Positions 29,901-37,489 are shown, numbered from the stretch's first letter. The stretch: DNA of 64,000 bases from Flavobacterium branchiarum (GCF_030409845.1 NZ_JAUFQQ010000003.1:1302001-1366000); one strand, 5' to 3'. The notes: generated from the letters alone by a model not told the origin. Made by a program: numbers and translations.

Positions 29901-30420
29901 AATTAAATCTACCTTTGCTTTCTAATTCTGTTTCTGCTTTTACTAGACCGTCTTGAATATTAGTCCCGCTAAGCGGAACCAAAGCATCAATTTTTGCGTT
30001 TATAGCAAGTACACCTGCTGCAGTCAAATTAGTTAAACCAATTTCTAACTTAGCAGTTGTTGTGTATGATACTATAGAAATTCGATTATTAGTATTTGTA
30101 GCAGCTTGATTAACGTAAGCTTTAGCCGCCGCTTTAGCGTAATCCATAGAGGTATTCATGTCATTATTAATGGCAAAACCCATACTACCAGATACATCTA
30201 TAACCAAAATTACATCAGAGTTACGAGATGGCGGATTAGAACCAGTAATGTCTACTTTTACATTAATAACACCGCAATTAGTTGCATTTGCAGTTATTGT
30301 TTTGTTAGTGTTTATTGATTGAGCAAAACCAAATAAAGAAGACAGAAGAAATAATATTACAAAGTATATTTTTTTTATATCTCGTAAATAATTGCTAGAA
30401 GAGTGTAATAGTTTTTCCAT
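20986..30420 (-). CDS. Giant T9SS-exported repeat adhesin with vWA domain and gliding-type CTD (3144 aa)
   Basis: The signal peptide ends 'LFGFAQ' (about residue 34). A von Willebrand A domain follows (about 60-300) with the MIDAS motif 'DVSGS' and 'LLTDGVTN'. Next come a vWA-adjacent region and an Ig/PKD-like segment (about 300-545), then eleven almost identical 89-residue repeats ('PPTWTTAPTALNVTLQCSD...'), fourteen related 87-90-residue repeats, and two diverged HYR-like repeats. Every repeat has two to four Cys and 'DNC'/'DSC' motifs, probably disulfide-bonded. The C-terminus 'AFSPNGDGLNDKFVIDN' to 'GTYFYILNY' and 'DGYLYLTR' is a gliding-motility-associated CTD (type B). It should be exported by T9SS and anchored on the surface as an adhesin, comparable to SprB/RemA. 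Assembly of the repeats should be treated with caution. Confidence 0.93.
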   Translation of the reverse strand: MEKLLHSSSNYLRDIKKIYFVILFLLSSLFGFAQSINTNKTITANATNCGVINVKVDITGSNPPSRNSDVILVIDVSGSMGFAINNDMNTSMDYAKAAAKAYVNQAATNTNNRISIVSYTTTAKLEIGLTNLTAAGVLAINAKIDALVPLSGTNIQDGLVKAETELESKGRFNCETARAIILLTDGVTNLTGTSGNTSCNTSTTSTCVTSAITAATNAKTTVKSSITYNNQVFSVGLFGGIPGNINTVGSDQYVAKFTLDGIQGSPAYITQSGANLTAIYNQIATQISWVAQSLVEKETVIAGFTIGAVTISKGTTSTAGQVITWNTDFLNSETITLNYQLTPNGTACGSQTVSTSSLTYQNSTCANGTTPITTLPYFVPCAPVITGLLNACGSTTLTATTNATSPTYIWLKDNIVINGQTSSTLVATASGSYTVKVKNGTTNCELTSAPSVVTISPAAALVAPANSTIAGCGTNAITGLPFSATSVNITLAQLNTAGGSLANSGSIGTYTISYSDTTTGTCPIIVTRTYKVTAGCGNVTANQTITIQDTTAPTWTTAPTALNTTLQCSDTAGLTTAQGQAPVATDNCNGTVTYTKVSGTFAVSTTCANAGTYTNTWVAKDVCNNSSTTFTQVITIQDTTPPTWTTAPTALNVTLQCSDTAGLTTAQANAPVATDSCSGTVTYTKVSGTFAVSTTCANAGTYTNTWVAKDVCNNSSTTFTQVITIQDTTPPTWTTAPTALNVTLQCSDTAGLTTAQASAPVATDSCSGTVTYTKVSGTFAVSTTCANAGTYTNTWVAKDVCNNSSTTFTQVITIQDTTPPTWTTAPTALNVTLQCSDAAGLTTAQANAPVATDSCSGTVTYTKVSGTFAVSPTCANAGTYTNTWVAKDVCNNSSTTFTQVITIQDTTPPTWTTAPTALNVTLQCNDTAGLTTAQANAPVATDSCSGTVTYTKVSGTFAVSTTCANAGTYTNTWVAKDVCNNSSTTFTQVITIQDTTPPTWTTAPTALNVTLQCSDTAGLTTAQASAPVATDSCSGTVTYTKVSGTFAVSTTCANAGTYTNTWVAKDVCNNSSTTFTQVITIQDTTPPTWTTAPTALNVTLQCSDTAGLTTAQASAPVATDSCSGTVTYTKVSGTFAVSTTCANAGTYTNTWVAKDVCNNSSTTFTQVITIQDTTPPTWTTAPTALNVTLQCSDTAGLTTAQASAPVATDSCSGTVTYTKVSGTFAVSTTCANAGTYTNTWVAKDVCNNSSTTFTQVITIQDTTPPTWTTAPTALNVTLQCSDTAGLTTAQASAPVATDSCSGTVTYTKVSGTFAVSTTCANAGTYTNTWVAKDVCNNSSTTFTQVITIQDTTPPTWTTAPTALNVTLQCSDTAGLTTAQASAPVATDSCSGTVTYTKVSGTFAVSTTCANAGTYTNTWVAKDVCNNSSTTFTQVITIQDTTPPTWTTAPTALNVTLQCSDTAGLTTAQASAPVATDSCNGTVTYTKVSGTFAVSTTCANAGTYTNTWVAKDVCNNSSTTFTQVITIQDTTKPVWSTNATALNTTLQCSDTAGLATAQATFPTATDNCDTDVANITKVTGVFVASTSCANSGTYTNTWTVTDNCGNVSDTFTQVITIEDTTKPIWSTNATALNTTLQCSDTAGLATAQATFPTATDNCDTDVANITKVTGVFVASTSCANSGTYTNTWTVTDNCGNVSDTFTQVITIEDTTKPVWSTNATALNTTLQCSDTEGLNNAQASAPVATDNCGTVSYTKTTGILQRGACGSTGTYTNTWTATDSCGNVSDTFTQVITIEDTAIPNWITQAGTLDITLQCSDTSGLATAQNQEPSATANCSIVTYTKTSGLFSPSQSCANSGTYTNTWVAKDDCGNITAAFTQVITIQDTTKPTWSTNATALNTTLQCSDAEGLATAQATFPTATDNCDTDVANITKVTGAFVASESCANSGTYTNTWTVTDNCGNVSDTFTQVITIEDTTKPVWSTNATALNTTLQCSDAEGLATAQATFPTATDNCDTDVANITKVTGVFVASTSCANSGTYTNTWTVTDNCGNVSDTFTQVITIEDTTKPIWSTNATALNTTLQCSDTAGLATAQATFPTATDNCDTDVANITKVTGAFVPSTSCANSGTYTNTWTVTDNCGNVSDTFTQVITIEDTTKPTWTTNATALNVTLQCSDTEGLNNAQASAPVATDNCGTVSYTKTTGILQRGACGSTGTYTNTWTATDSCGNVSDTFTQVITIEDTAIPNWITQAGTLDITLQCSDTAGLATAQNQEPSATANCSIVTYTKTSGLFSPSQSCANSGTYTNTWVAKDDCGNITAAFTQVITIEDTTKPTWSTNVTALNTTLQCSDAEGLATAQATFPTATDNCDTDIANITKVTGAFVASESCANSGTYTNTWTVIDNCGNVSDTFTQVITIEDSTKPVWSTNATALNTTLQCSDAEGLVTAQATFPTATDNCDTDVANITKVTGAFVASESCGNSGTYTNTWTVTDNCGNVSDTFTQVITIEDTTKPTWSTNATALNTTLQCSDAEGLATAQATFPTATDNCDTDVANITKVTGAFVASTSCANSGTYTNTWTVIDNCGNVSDTFTQVITIEDSTKPVWSTNATALNTTLQCSDAEGLATAQATFPTATDNCDTDIANIAKVTGAFVASTSCGNSGTYTNTWTVTDNCGNVSDTFTQVITIEDTTKPTWTTNATALNVTLQCSDTSGLATAQANTPIATDNCDSNLANIVKTSGQFVASESCTNAGTYTNTWTVTDNCGNVADTFTQVITIEDTTKPTFNGVLPADMVASCDNVPQAANITASDNCSLDVPVVYTETKSNIENECSTNYILTRKWTTSDCSGNTASFTQIITVRDTTPPTGTAPADITNLVNISDIPVANPNAITDAADNCSATVNITVSDTNNGGSSCAGVPYILTRTYTLTDCAGNKTQLVQTITISRQAIQPRVIFPDQACNADESTVNLFVPLPRNTTTVGTWVDTDNTNALQGNTVTTYGLPVGTYSFEYQIQDEICPRSLFVNLVVNDECKVLGCGSVLIHNAFSPNGDGLNDKFVIDNIDNTTCYPDNTLEIYNRWGILVFETRNYNNTTNAFEGFSRGRTTISQPSGLPTGTYFYILNYTSVDGNGAIQNNKKDGYLYLTR
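22090..25836 (-). repeat. Fourteen diverged repeats of the adhesin, with a duplicated block
   Basis: Units of about 264-270 bases alternate between subtypes: one with 'TATDNCDTDVANITKVTG', one with 'ATDNCGTVSYTKTTG' plus 'LQRGACG', and one with 'PNWITQAGTLDITLQCSD'. A five-unit block is present twice, offset by exactly 1,335 bases (for example 23674-23889 and 25009-25224 give the same frame translation). This is a recent segmental duplication inside one gene. Confidence 0.85.
25836..28790 (-). repeat. Eleven near-identical 267-bp repeats of the adhesin
   Basis: The element around TATCTTGAATAGTTATTA recurs every 267 bases (89 codons), for example at about 26099, 26366, 26633, 26900 and on to 28503. 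Protein differences between units are few (Ala-Asn/Ser, one Ser-Pro, Asp-Ala, Ser-Asn). Such identity indicates ongoing homogenisation or recombination, so copy number may vary between strains. Confidence 0.9.
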
Positions 30421-30457
30421 TTTTAATTATTTTAAGGGAATACTTGATATATTTATT

Positions 30458-31036
30458 TTAATCATTAGCTGGATTAATGACGTAGGTATGTAAAACGGTA
30501 GAAATTGAATAATTGGTACAGTTTTTTGAAGTCGCAGTAACCTGATTACAAGACCATTTTTCTACAGGAGTTCCCATCGGTAAAGTAACATGGATATAAA
30601 ATTTTGCAGATTGTCCTGCGCCTATAGTAATTTGACTAATATCATTTTTTTCAGAATCAATAAAATCAGTATTGATAATTACATTTTTGGATGTAGGACT
30701 ACCGTCGGTATTTGAACAGCTGGTATTTATGTTCTTAGCATCTAAAATGTATGTGTCAGTGGATGAGCTATTGTTAGTGAGAATCATTGAATAGTAAGTT
30801 CCATTGGGAGGAGTACTTCTATTGTTTCCGTTATTTTCGACGACAAGAGTTGCATTACAGGAACCTCTTTGTGCAAATGAAAATGTTGAAGTTAGTATGA
30901 CAATTAATACCAAAATAAATTTTGAATTAATTTTTGAAACTGGATTTGTATCAATTAAATCTTTTATTGAATATAAATTTAGCTTACAGAATCCTTTAGT
31001 TTTTGTTGTCGCTTTAAGAGTAGTTTTAGTTCCCAT
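30458..31036 (-). CDS. Secreted protein of unknown function upstream of the adhesin (192 aa)
   Basis: No family recognised. A charged N-terminal stretch of about 40 residues precedes a hydrophobic core 'FILVLIVILTSTFSFAQ' (about 40-56), an unusually late signal peptide, but no internal ATG offers a shorter start. The remaining 135 residues are beta-rich, with six Cys, an N-glycan-like Asn/Thr pattern and 'TIGAGQSAKFYIHVTLP', resembling a small Ig-like or DUF11-type domain. It lies 37 bases upstream of the adhesin on the same strand, so it is probably co-transcribed and may be a secreted partner of it (inference). Confidence 0.7.
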   Translation of the reverse strand: MGTKTTLKATTKTKGFCKLNLYSIKDLIDTNPVSKINSKFILVLIVILTSTFSFAQRGSCNATLVVENNGNNRSTPPNGTYYSMILTNNSSSTDTYILDAKNINTSCSNTDGSPTSKNVIINTDFIDSEKNDISQITIGAGQSAKFYIHVTLPMGTPVEKWSCNQVTATSKNCTNYSISTVLHTYVINPAND

Positions 31037-31082
31037 ATTATTAGCTTTATATTTTATTAAATTTTTAATTTTTTAACATAAT

Positions 31083-31090
31083 CAAAGTTA
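31083..31090 (-). promoter_or_regulatory. -7 box for the 192-aa gene and adhesin
   Basis: TAACTTTG on the minus strand matches TAnnTTTG, with a predicted transcript start about 40 bases before the ATG at 31036. No clear TTG at -33. Confidence 0.5.
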
Positions 31091-31671
31091 TATAGTCTAC
31101 TTTTAATTGATTTTTTTTCCTTTAAATAACCCAAATACTCGTTGAAATGTATTTTTTTGTTGAAAAAACCAAAAAAAACACCCTTTTTTTTTGTAAAATA
31201 TATTTTTTTTTATCCTAATTTTTAGAAAAAAATAGTCCGAAATTAAAAAACAAAAACTAGTCTAATTAATTAATAATCAAGTGTTTAGATAATCGTCTTT
31301 GTCAGAAAAAAATATCGACGAAATACATTTATCATAGATTAAATACATGTTTTCTTAAAAATATTTTTAATATTTCCTTGGAAAGTTAAAATTTATTAGT
31401 ATTCGCAATTTTAGAAATTGTTGTCGAAATCGGAAGATTTTTGTTTAAGGATTTATTATGATAAGTTATTTAACTATATAATCTGAAATATAAAAAATCG
31501 ATAAAAGAGATGCCTTTATAAAATTCTTTTGTAAATTGTAGCTAAATTTTCAACACTGTTTTTGAGGTTTAATCATAAAGTATCTTTTTTTAGTAGTGAT
31601 TTAAAAAAGAATATACTCAAGTCATAAAATTTAAAAGCATCTTCTTTATAAAAACAAATAGCATTCGTAAT
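31091..31671. other. 581-base gene-free AT-rich stretch
   Basis: This divergent intergenic region is very AT-rich, with long T- and A-runs (around 31110-31245). I found no credible coding frame, hairpin with T-tail, or repeat in it. It probably holds regulatory sites for the adhesin and sixA operons that I cannot resolve by eye. Confidence 0.5.
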
Positions 31672-32157
31672 ATGAAAAACTTAATATTAATCAGACATGC
31701 AAAATCAAGTTGGGAGGCACCTTTAAAAGATTTTGATCGGCCTTTGATGAAAAAGGGAATTCTTGATGCACACAACGTTTCAGCTAATATTTCAAAATTT
31801 CTGCCTAAGACCTTTTTGATATGGAGTAGTACTGCGGCGAGGGCTCTAGAAACAGCACTTATTTTTGCGCAAAACATTTCATATCCTTTAGAAAGTATCA
31901 TTTACAAAGACGATCTTTATACATTTGATGAGAAACAATTAGAAAAGGTTATTAAATCATGTGATAATGCTTTCGAAAGTGTTATTCTTTTTGGACATAA
32001 CGAGGCTATTACAAATTTTGTTAATAAATTTGGGGATGTTTTCATCGACAATGTGCCTACTTCAGGTTTTGTATCGTTACAATTTGATGCAGAAAGTTGG
32101 GACGAAATAGATAAAGGCAGAACCCAAAAAACCATTTTCCCTAAAGATTTAAAATGA
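31672..32157 (+). CDS. sixA: SixA-like phosphohistidine phosphatase
   Basis: The 161-residue protein opens with 'MKNLILIRHAKSSWE', the RHG motif of histidine phosphatases (His9), has 'SSTAARALETA' (Arg region) near 52-62 and a second catalytic His in 'FGHNEAI'. SixA acts on phosphohistidine in E. coli phosphorelays. Here it overlaps ppk1 by 4 bases (ATGA), so translation is probably coupled; Ppk1 itself forms a phosphohistidine intermediate, though a functional link is only inference. Confidence 0.9.
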   Translation: MKNLILIRHAKSSWEAPLKDFDRPLMKKGILDAHNVSANISKFLPKTFLIWSSTAARALETALIFAQNISYPLESIIYKDDLYTFDEKQLEKVIKSCDNAFESVILFGHNEAITNFVNKFGDVFIDNVPTSGFVSLQFDAESWDEIDKGRTQKTIFPKDLK

Positions 32158-34241
32158 ATACAGTGTACGAACAAAAATATATAGATAGAGAAAAAAGTTG
32201 GCTAGCATTTAATGCAAGAGTATTACAAGAAGCAGCCGATATTACAGTACCACTTTTAGACAGATTACGTTTTTTAGGAATTTTTTCGAATAACTTAGAT
32301 GAATTTTTTAGAGTTCGTTATGCCGCTATTCGTAGACTAAGTCTTTCAGGCATTTCAGGCGAAAAATATTTAGGAGGTATATCTGCCCAACAATTAGTTA
32401 AAGACATTACCGAAATTGTGATTCAGCAACAATCGGAGAGTTTAAGAATATTGAGCAATATTGAAGCTGAACTCGAAACAGAGAATATCTTTATTATTAC
32501 CGAAAATGAGATTACAAAAGATCAAGAAGAATATCTAAAGAATTTTTTCATTGAAAAATTAAGTCCTGAATTGGTTACAATCATATTAAATGATTTAGCC
32601 GAATTTCCTGTTTTAAAAGATACCTTAGGTTATTTGGCAGTACGTTTAGAAATGAATCATACTGGAGAAGTTAGATATGCTGTAATCGAAATACCTAAAA
32701 CAATCAATCGATTTGTTGTTTTACCATCTCATGACGATAAGAATTATATTATTCTGATAGATGACGTTATTAGACACAATTTGAGTAGCATTTTTACCAT
32801 TTTTGATTACAAGAGTGTCTCTGCACATATGATAAAAATTACTCGTGATGCACAATTGGATATCGATAGTGATTTGAGTAAGAGTATGTTGGAGAAAATT
32901 GCGTCATCAGTAAAAGATAGACGTATTGGTGAACCAGTTCGTTTTATTTACGATCAATTGATTGAACCAGATACATTGCAGTTTTTTCTCGAAAAAATGA
33001 AAATCATTTCTACTGATAGTATAATTCCAGGAGGTAGATATCATAACCGACGTGATTACATGAATTTTCCTAATTTAGGGAGGTATGATTTGTTATATAA
33101 AACAAATTTACCATTGCCAATTCCAGGGCTAAGTATGGAAGGAAGCATATTAGAAAAAATTGGAAAAAAAGATTATTTACTTAATGCACCATATCAGTCG
33201 TTTTCATACGTGACTAAGTTTTTACGTGAAGCAGCTTTAGACCCAAAAGTTACATCCATTAAGATTACGTTATATCGTTTGGCTAAGAACTCACAAATTA
33301 TTAGTTCGTTAATCAATGCGGCTAAAAACGGAAAAAAAGTAATTGTACAAATAGAATTACAGGCAAGATTTGACGAAGCTTCGAATATTTCGTATGCTGA
33401 GCAAATGCAAATGGAAGGAATTGAGCTAATTTTTGGAATTAAAGGACTAAAAGTGCACAGTAAAATATGTGTGATTGAAAGAGTTGATGAAGGGAAAACC
33501 AAAAGATATGGATTTATTTCGACAGGTAATTTCAATGAATCAACGGCTAAAATTTATACTGATGTTACCTTATTTACAAGTCATCAACAAATTCTAAAAG
33601 ATATATCTAAGATATTCGAATTCTTTGATATCAATTATAGAGTTCACCGTTACAAACATTTAATTGTATCGCCTCATTATACAAGAACTAAATTTGTAAA
33701 ATTAATCGACAGAGAGATTCTACATGCTTTGGCAGGTCGTAAGACATATATAAAGCTTAAAATGAATAGTTTGTCAGATTTTAAAATGATAGATAAATTA
33801 TACGAAGCAAGTAATGCTGGAGTGAAGATACAATTACAAGTAAGAGGAATTTGTTCTTTGATTCCCGGAATACCTGGAATGAGCGAAAATATAGAAGCAA
33901 TAAGTATTGTCGATAACTATCTAGAACATTCAAGAGTTTACATTTTTGGAAATGCAGGATTAAGCGAAGTGTATATATCATCTGCCGATTTTATGACAAG
34001 AAATCTAGATGGAAGGGTAGAAGTGACCTGTCCTATTTATGATCAATCGATTAAAAATGACTTAATTGATAATTTTAATATTGCTTGGAAAGGAAATGTA
34101 AAAGTGCGTTATCATTCTTATAAGTTAGATAACAAATACAAAGCTAGAAATCATCATGCTGTGTTTAGGGCACAATTAGAAACATACAAATATTATCAAA
34201 ACAAAGTAAATGCTATAGATGAAGTTGCTTTAAAACAATAA
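32154..34241 (+). CDS. ppk1: Polyphosphate kinase 1
   Basis: This 695-residue enzyme reversibly polymerises ATP gamma-phosphates into polyphosphate. It has the N-terminal PPK domain ('DREKSWLAFNARVLQEA', 11-27; 'RLRFLGIFSNNLDEFF'), a middle domain, and the C-terminal phospholipase-D-like pair with the catalytic His in 'LKVHSKICV' (about 438-446) and 'YGFISTGNFNE' (about 460-470). Size is normal. It sits between sixA (4-base overlap) and ppx (46 bases), forming a polyphosphate operon. Confidence 0.97.
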   Translation: MNTVYEQKYIDREKSWLAFNARVLQEAADITVPLLDRLRFLGIFSNNLDEFFRVRYAAIRRLSLSGISGEKYLGGISAQQLVKDITEIVIQQQSESLRILSNIEAELETENIFIITENEITKDQEEYLKNFFIEKLSPELVTIILNDLAEFPVLKDTLGYLAVRLEMNHTGEVRYAVIEIPKTINRFVVLPSHDDKNYIILIDDVIRHNLSSIFTIFDYKSVSAHMIKITRDAQLDIDSDLSKSMLEKIASSVKDRRIGEPVRFIYDQLIEPDTLQFFLEKMKIISTDSIIPGGRYHNRRDYMNFPNLGRYDLLYKTNLPLPIPGLSMEGSILEKIGKKDYLLNAPYQSFSYVTKFLREAALDPKVTSIKITLYRLAKNSQIISSLINAAKNGKKVIVQIELQARFDEASNISYAEQMQMEGIELIFGIKGLKVHSKICVIERVDEGKTKRYGFISTGNFNESTAKIYTDVTLFTSHQQILKDISKIFEFFDINYRVHRYKHLIVSPHYTRTKFVKLIDREILHALAGRKTYIKLKMNSLSDFKMIDKLYEASNAGVKIQLQVRGICSLIPGIPGMSENIEAISIVDNYLEHSRVYIFGNAGLSEVYISSADFMTRNLDGRVEVTCPIYDQSIKNDLIDNFNIAWKGNVKVRYHSYKLDNKYKARNHHAVFRAQLETYKYYQNKVNAIDEVALKQ

Positions 34242-34287
34242 AAGCAACACTTATATCAAAATACTAAATTTCAAATCATAAGCGAGA

Positions 34288-35178
34288 ATGATTAAAATAA
34301 AAAAATATGGAGCAATCGATATTGGATCAAATGCCATGCGATTGCTGATTTCCAATGTTGTAGAACAAGAGGGGAAGGAACCTCAATTTAATAAAAGTTC
34401 CCTAGTACGTGTGCCAATTCGTTTAGGTCAAGATGCCTTTACAGTTGGAGAAATATCTCAAGAAAATATCGAAAGAATGTGCGATGCAATGAAAGCATTT
34501 AATCTTTTGATGAAAGTACATAAAGTGGAGCATTATAGAGCATTTGCAACATCTGCAATGAGAGAAGCCTATAATGGAAAAGAAGTGGTAGAAATAATCA
34601 AGAAAAAGGCAGATATAAAGATTGAAATTATTGACGGTAAAAAAGAAGCAGCTATTATAGCTTCAACAGATTTACATCATTTGTTAAAAACAGATCAAAC
34701 CTATCTTTTTGTAGATGTTGGAGGTGGTAGTACTGAATTTACTTTATTTTCTAATGGTAAAATGGTTACTTCGAGGTCATTTAAAGCTGGAACAGTACGA
34801 TTGTTAAATGGTATGGTTTGCGATGTCGTATGGAATGAAATTGAAAAATGGATTAGAACAAATACAGAAGAATACGAAGAAGTTACTCTTATAGGATCAG
34901 GAGGGAATATTAATAAATTATTCAAAATGTCTGGTAAACAGCAAGAAAAGCCATTGTCATACATTTATGTGAACTCACAATATGCTTTCTTAAATTCCCT
35001 AACATATGATCAGAGAATTGCCGAATTAGGACTTAATCCCGATCGTGCCGATGTAATCATTCCAGCAACAAGAATCTATCTTAATGCTATGAAATGGAGT
35101 GGAGCAAGACAAATTTATGTTCCAAAAATTGGTCTTTCAGATGGTATTGTAAAAGCAATGTATTACGAAAAAATATAA
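34288..35178 (+). CDS. ppx: Exopolyphosphatase / pppGpp phosphatase (Ppx/GppA)
   Basis: A 296-residue sugar-kinase/Hsp70-fold protein with 'GAIDIGSNAMRLLI' (about 8-21), 'FVDVGGGSTEFTLF' (about 144-157) and 'GSGGNINKLF'. It lacks the C-terminal HD domain of the long E. coli Ppx, as do other Bacteroidota members I recall. It would degrade polyphosphate and counter Ppk1, its direct upstream neighbour. Sharing an operon supports joint regulation. Confidence 0.94.
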   Translation: MIKIKKYGAIDIGSNAMRLLISNVVEQEGKEPQFNKSSLVRVPIRLGQDAFTVGEISQENIERMCDAMKAFNLLMKVHKVEHYRAFATSAMREAYNGKEVVEIIKKKADIKIEIIDGKKEAAIIASTDLHHLLKTDQTYLFVDVGGGSTEFTLFSNGKMVTSRSFKAGTVRLLNGMVCDVVWNEIEKWIRTNTEEYEEVTLIGSGGNINKLFKMSGKQQEKPLSYIYVNSQYAFLNSLTYDQRIAELGLNPDRADVIIPATRIYLNAMKWSGARQIYVPKIGLSDGIVKAMYYEKI

Positions 35179-35200
35179 TTTTATATAAAATAAATAATTT

Positions 35201-35788
35201 ATGAATAAAACAAGATTAGAGGCATTTAGTGATGGCGTCTTGGCAATTATAATTACCATAATGATTCTTGAAATAAAAGTGCCTGAGAAAGAAAGTTTTA
35301 GTGACTTAATGCCTCTAATTCCTAAGTTTTTAAGTTATGTTTTAAGTTTTATCTATGTTGGTATTTACTGGAACAATCATCATTATTTATTACATGGATT
35401 ATCAAAAGTAAACGGAAAAATCCTTTGGGCTAATTTGCATTTACTTTTTTGGTTGTCGCTAATTCCTGTTTCTACAGGTTGGATGGGAGAACATAATTTT
35501 GCAAAAGCTTCAATGGCATTGTATGGAATTATCTTAATGCTTTGTGCCATTGCATATAACATACTTCAAAGATATATTATCTTGAATGAAGGAAAAGATG
35601 CTGCTTTAACTAAAGCATTAGGGAAAGATTTAAAAGGAAAAATTTCTATAGTTTTGTATTTTATCGGAATAGTTTCTTCTTTTTATAACGAATGGATATC
35701 AGGTTCATGCTATATAATAGTTGCTTTTTTATGGTTGATTCCTGATGTAAGAATCGAGAGAATTTTTAACACAATCGAAAAAGAATAG
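35201..35788 (+). CDS. TMEM175-family potassium channel-like protein
   Basis: A 195-residue membrane protein with about six helices. It opens with the TMEM175 selectivity-helix pattern 'RLEAFSDGVLAIIITIMILEIKVP' (RxxxFSDxxxAI, residues 4-16), then 'YVLSFIYVGIYWNNHH'. Prokaryotic TMEM175 proteins form tetrameric K+ channels. It lies 22 bases after ppx and might be part of that transcript. Function is from the family only. Confidence 0.88.
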   Translation: MNKTRLEAFSDGVLAIIITIMILEIKVPEKESFSDLMPLIPKFLSYVLSFIYVGIYWNNHHYLLHGLSKVNGKILWANLHLLFWLSLIPVSTGWMGEHNFAKASMALYGIILMLCAIAYNILQRYIILNEGKDAALTKALGKDLKGKISIVLYFIGIVSSFYNEWISGSCYIIVAFLWLIPDVRIERIFNTIEKE

Positions 35789-35837
35789 AGTCTTAAAGAC
35801 TAATCAATAAGAAGGACTTTATTTATATAAAAATACA

Positions 35838-36398
35838 ATGAAATCAATATTTCAATCTCTTCAAGTTTTACCTCTAAAGGAATTAGATAAATTAGATGGT
35901 TTAATCACTAAAAAGAAATTAAAAAAAGGAGATTTTTTAATTCAAGAATCACAAATTTCTCAAGAAATTGTTTTGATAAAATCGGGTGCCTTACGCTCAT
36001 TTTATATCAATACCGAAGGAGAAGAGATTACAAATTGCATTACATTTCAAAATGAATTCATGGCTGCCTTTTCCAGTTTTATTACTCAAAAACCCACCGA
36101 AGAAAATATTCAAGCCTTATTTGATACTGAACTCGAAGTGATTAATCATGCTAATATAGAGCAACTTTATGAGAATAGTATTCATTGGCAAAAAGTAGGA
36201 CGAATAGTAGCCGAAATGCAATATATGAATTTAGAAAAACGCATTTTATCTTTTCAGAAACTTACAGGAAAAGAGCGCTACGAAACATTATTTAAAAATC
36301 ACCCTAATTATATTCAGTTAATTCCATTACAATATTTAGCTTCATTTTTAGGAGTTACTCCAAGGCATTTAAGCCGTATTCGCAAAGCAGTTTTATAG
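35838..36398 (+). CDS. Crp/Fnr-family transcriptional regulator
   Basis: The 186-residue protein has a cyclic-nucleotide-like sensor domain (about 1-115, 'GDFLIQESQISQEIVLIKSGALRSFYI') and a C-terminal HTH ('LQYLASFLGVTPRHLSRIRKAVL'). Ligand-binding Arg/Ser of CRP are not evident. The gene is directly upstream of a dehydrogenase/quinone-reductase pair and is probably their regulator; a partial palindrome GGACA-TT-TGTCC begins at its stop codon (36398-36409). Confidence 0.9.
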   Translation: MKSIFQSLQVLPLKELDKLDGLITKKKLKKGDFLIQESQISQEIVLIKSGALRSFYINTEGEEITNCITFQNEFMAAFSSFITQKPTEENIQALFDTELEVINHANIEQLYENSIHWQKVGRIVAEMQYMNLEKRILSFQKLTGKERYETLFKNHPNYIQLIPLQYLASFLGVTPRHLSRIRKAVL

Positions 36399-36441
36399 GA
36401 CATTTGTCCAGTTACAAAGGAAAGTCTCATTATTATATTTG
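36398..36441 (+). promoter_or_regulatory. Promoter and possible operator before the dehydrogenase gene
   Basis: A -7 box TATATTTG (36434-36441) lies 20 bases before the ATG; the base at -33 is TTA rather than TTG. Upstream is an imperfect palindrome GGACATTTGTCC (36398-36409, arms of 5), a candidate site for the adjacent Crp-like protein or another regulator. Confidence 0.4.
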
Positions 36442-36460
36442 CCGAAAACAATAGATAATA

Positions 36461-37489
36461 ATGAAAAAAAATATTTTAGTAATTGGAGGAACGGGATTAG
36501 TTGGTAAAGTTATTTTGCGTATCCTTCAAGAACGAAATCCTGACTTTAATTTGTTTGTCGGAAGTCGAAATTTAGGAAATTCTAGTAATGATTTAGTCAT
36601 TGATGTAACAAGTCCTAATACTTTTAATTGCATCACAGATAACAAAATCGATTTGATTGTTATGTGTACAAAAGATAGTGATAACGTAATTTTACAGTTT
36701 GCAATCAAAAACGAATTGGATTATATTGATATCACAAAGCCAACGCCAGATTTAGCAATAGCATACGATTTAGCCAATACAAATGAGCAAAATATAAAAA
36801 ATCATATTGTTTTTGGTTCAGGTTGGATGGGAGGCATTGTAGGTAGTTTAATTGATTTTGTTGAGCCAGAGAAGCATAAAATTCAAGAAGTAAATCTTTA
36901 TATCTATTATTCAATAAAAGATTTAGCAGGCAAAAGTTCCGCTAATTTTTTGGCCGAAAATGTATGTAAGCCCTATATTGTTTATAATAATAACAAACCT
37001 CAAAAAGTAAAACATTTTCTAAACTCAGAAAAATTTAATTTTTCATTCGAAATAGGAAAACGACAAGTTTATAATCTTGATGTTCCGGAGTTGTTTATTT
37101 TGAATCAGATAGAAAAGATACCGACAGTTTCAGTCAAGATGACGTATAATTCTAAATTCGTTACCCGTTTAATGGGATATTTTCAGTCACTTAAGATTTT
37201 TAATATAATGTCTTTAAGAGAAAGAAAGTTGTTGTTTGGAGGAAGCGGAAATGGAGATCAAACTATTTTTGAAATTGTTGTTAAAACTCAAAATAAGACC
37301 AAAAAAATAAGTTTGCAAAGCGTAAAAGGCCAAGCTGAATTAACTGCATTTTCAACAGTTTTGCATATCGAAAAGATGTTGAATGATTCTTTGGTTGGTG
37401 GAATTTATTTTGGTCATCAAATACATACTTCAAAAGAAATTTTCGAAGCATTACATAATTATAACTCTATTAATCTTAAATTAAGTTAA
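36461..37489 (+). CDS. Saccharopine-dehydrogenase-like NAD(P)-binding oxidoreductase
   Basis: The 342-residue protein begins with a Rossmann motif 'ILVIGGTGLVGKVILRIL' (GxGxxG-like) and contains 'VMCTKDSDNVIL', followed by a substrate-type domain without a recognisable active-site signature. It is related to the saccharopine dehydrogenase NADP-binding family (SDR-atypical); substrate unknown. It is followed without gap by a flavodoxin-like oxidoreductase, with the next ATG 6 bases after its stop. Confidence 0.78.
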   Translation: MKKNILVIGGTGLVGKVILRILQERNPDFNLFVGSRNLGNSSNDLVIDVTSPNTFNCITDNKIDLIVMCTKDSDNVILQFAIKNELDYIDITKPTPDLAIAYDLANTNEQNIKNHIVFGSGWMGGIVGSLIDFVEPEKHKIQEVNLYIYYSIKDLAGKSSANFLAENVCKPYIVYNNNKPQKVKHFLNSEKFNFSFEIGKRQVYNLDVPELFILNQIEKIPTVSVKMTYNSKFVTRLMGYFQSLKIFNIMSLRERKLLFGGSGNGDQTIFEIVVKTQNKTKKISLQSVKGQAELTAFSTVLHIEKMLNDSLVGGIYFGHQIHTSKEIFEALHNYNSINLKLS

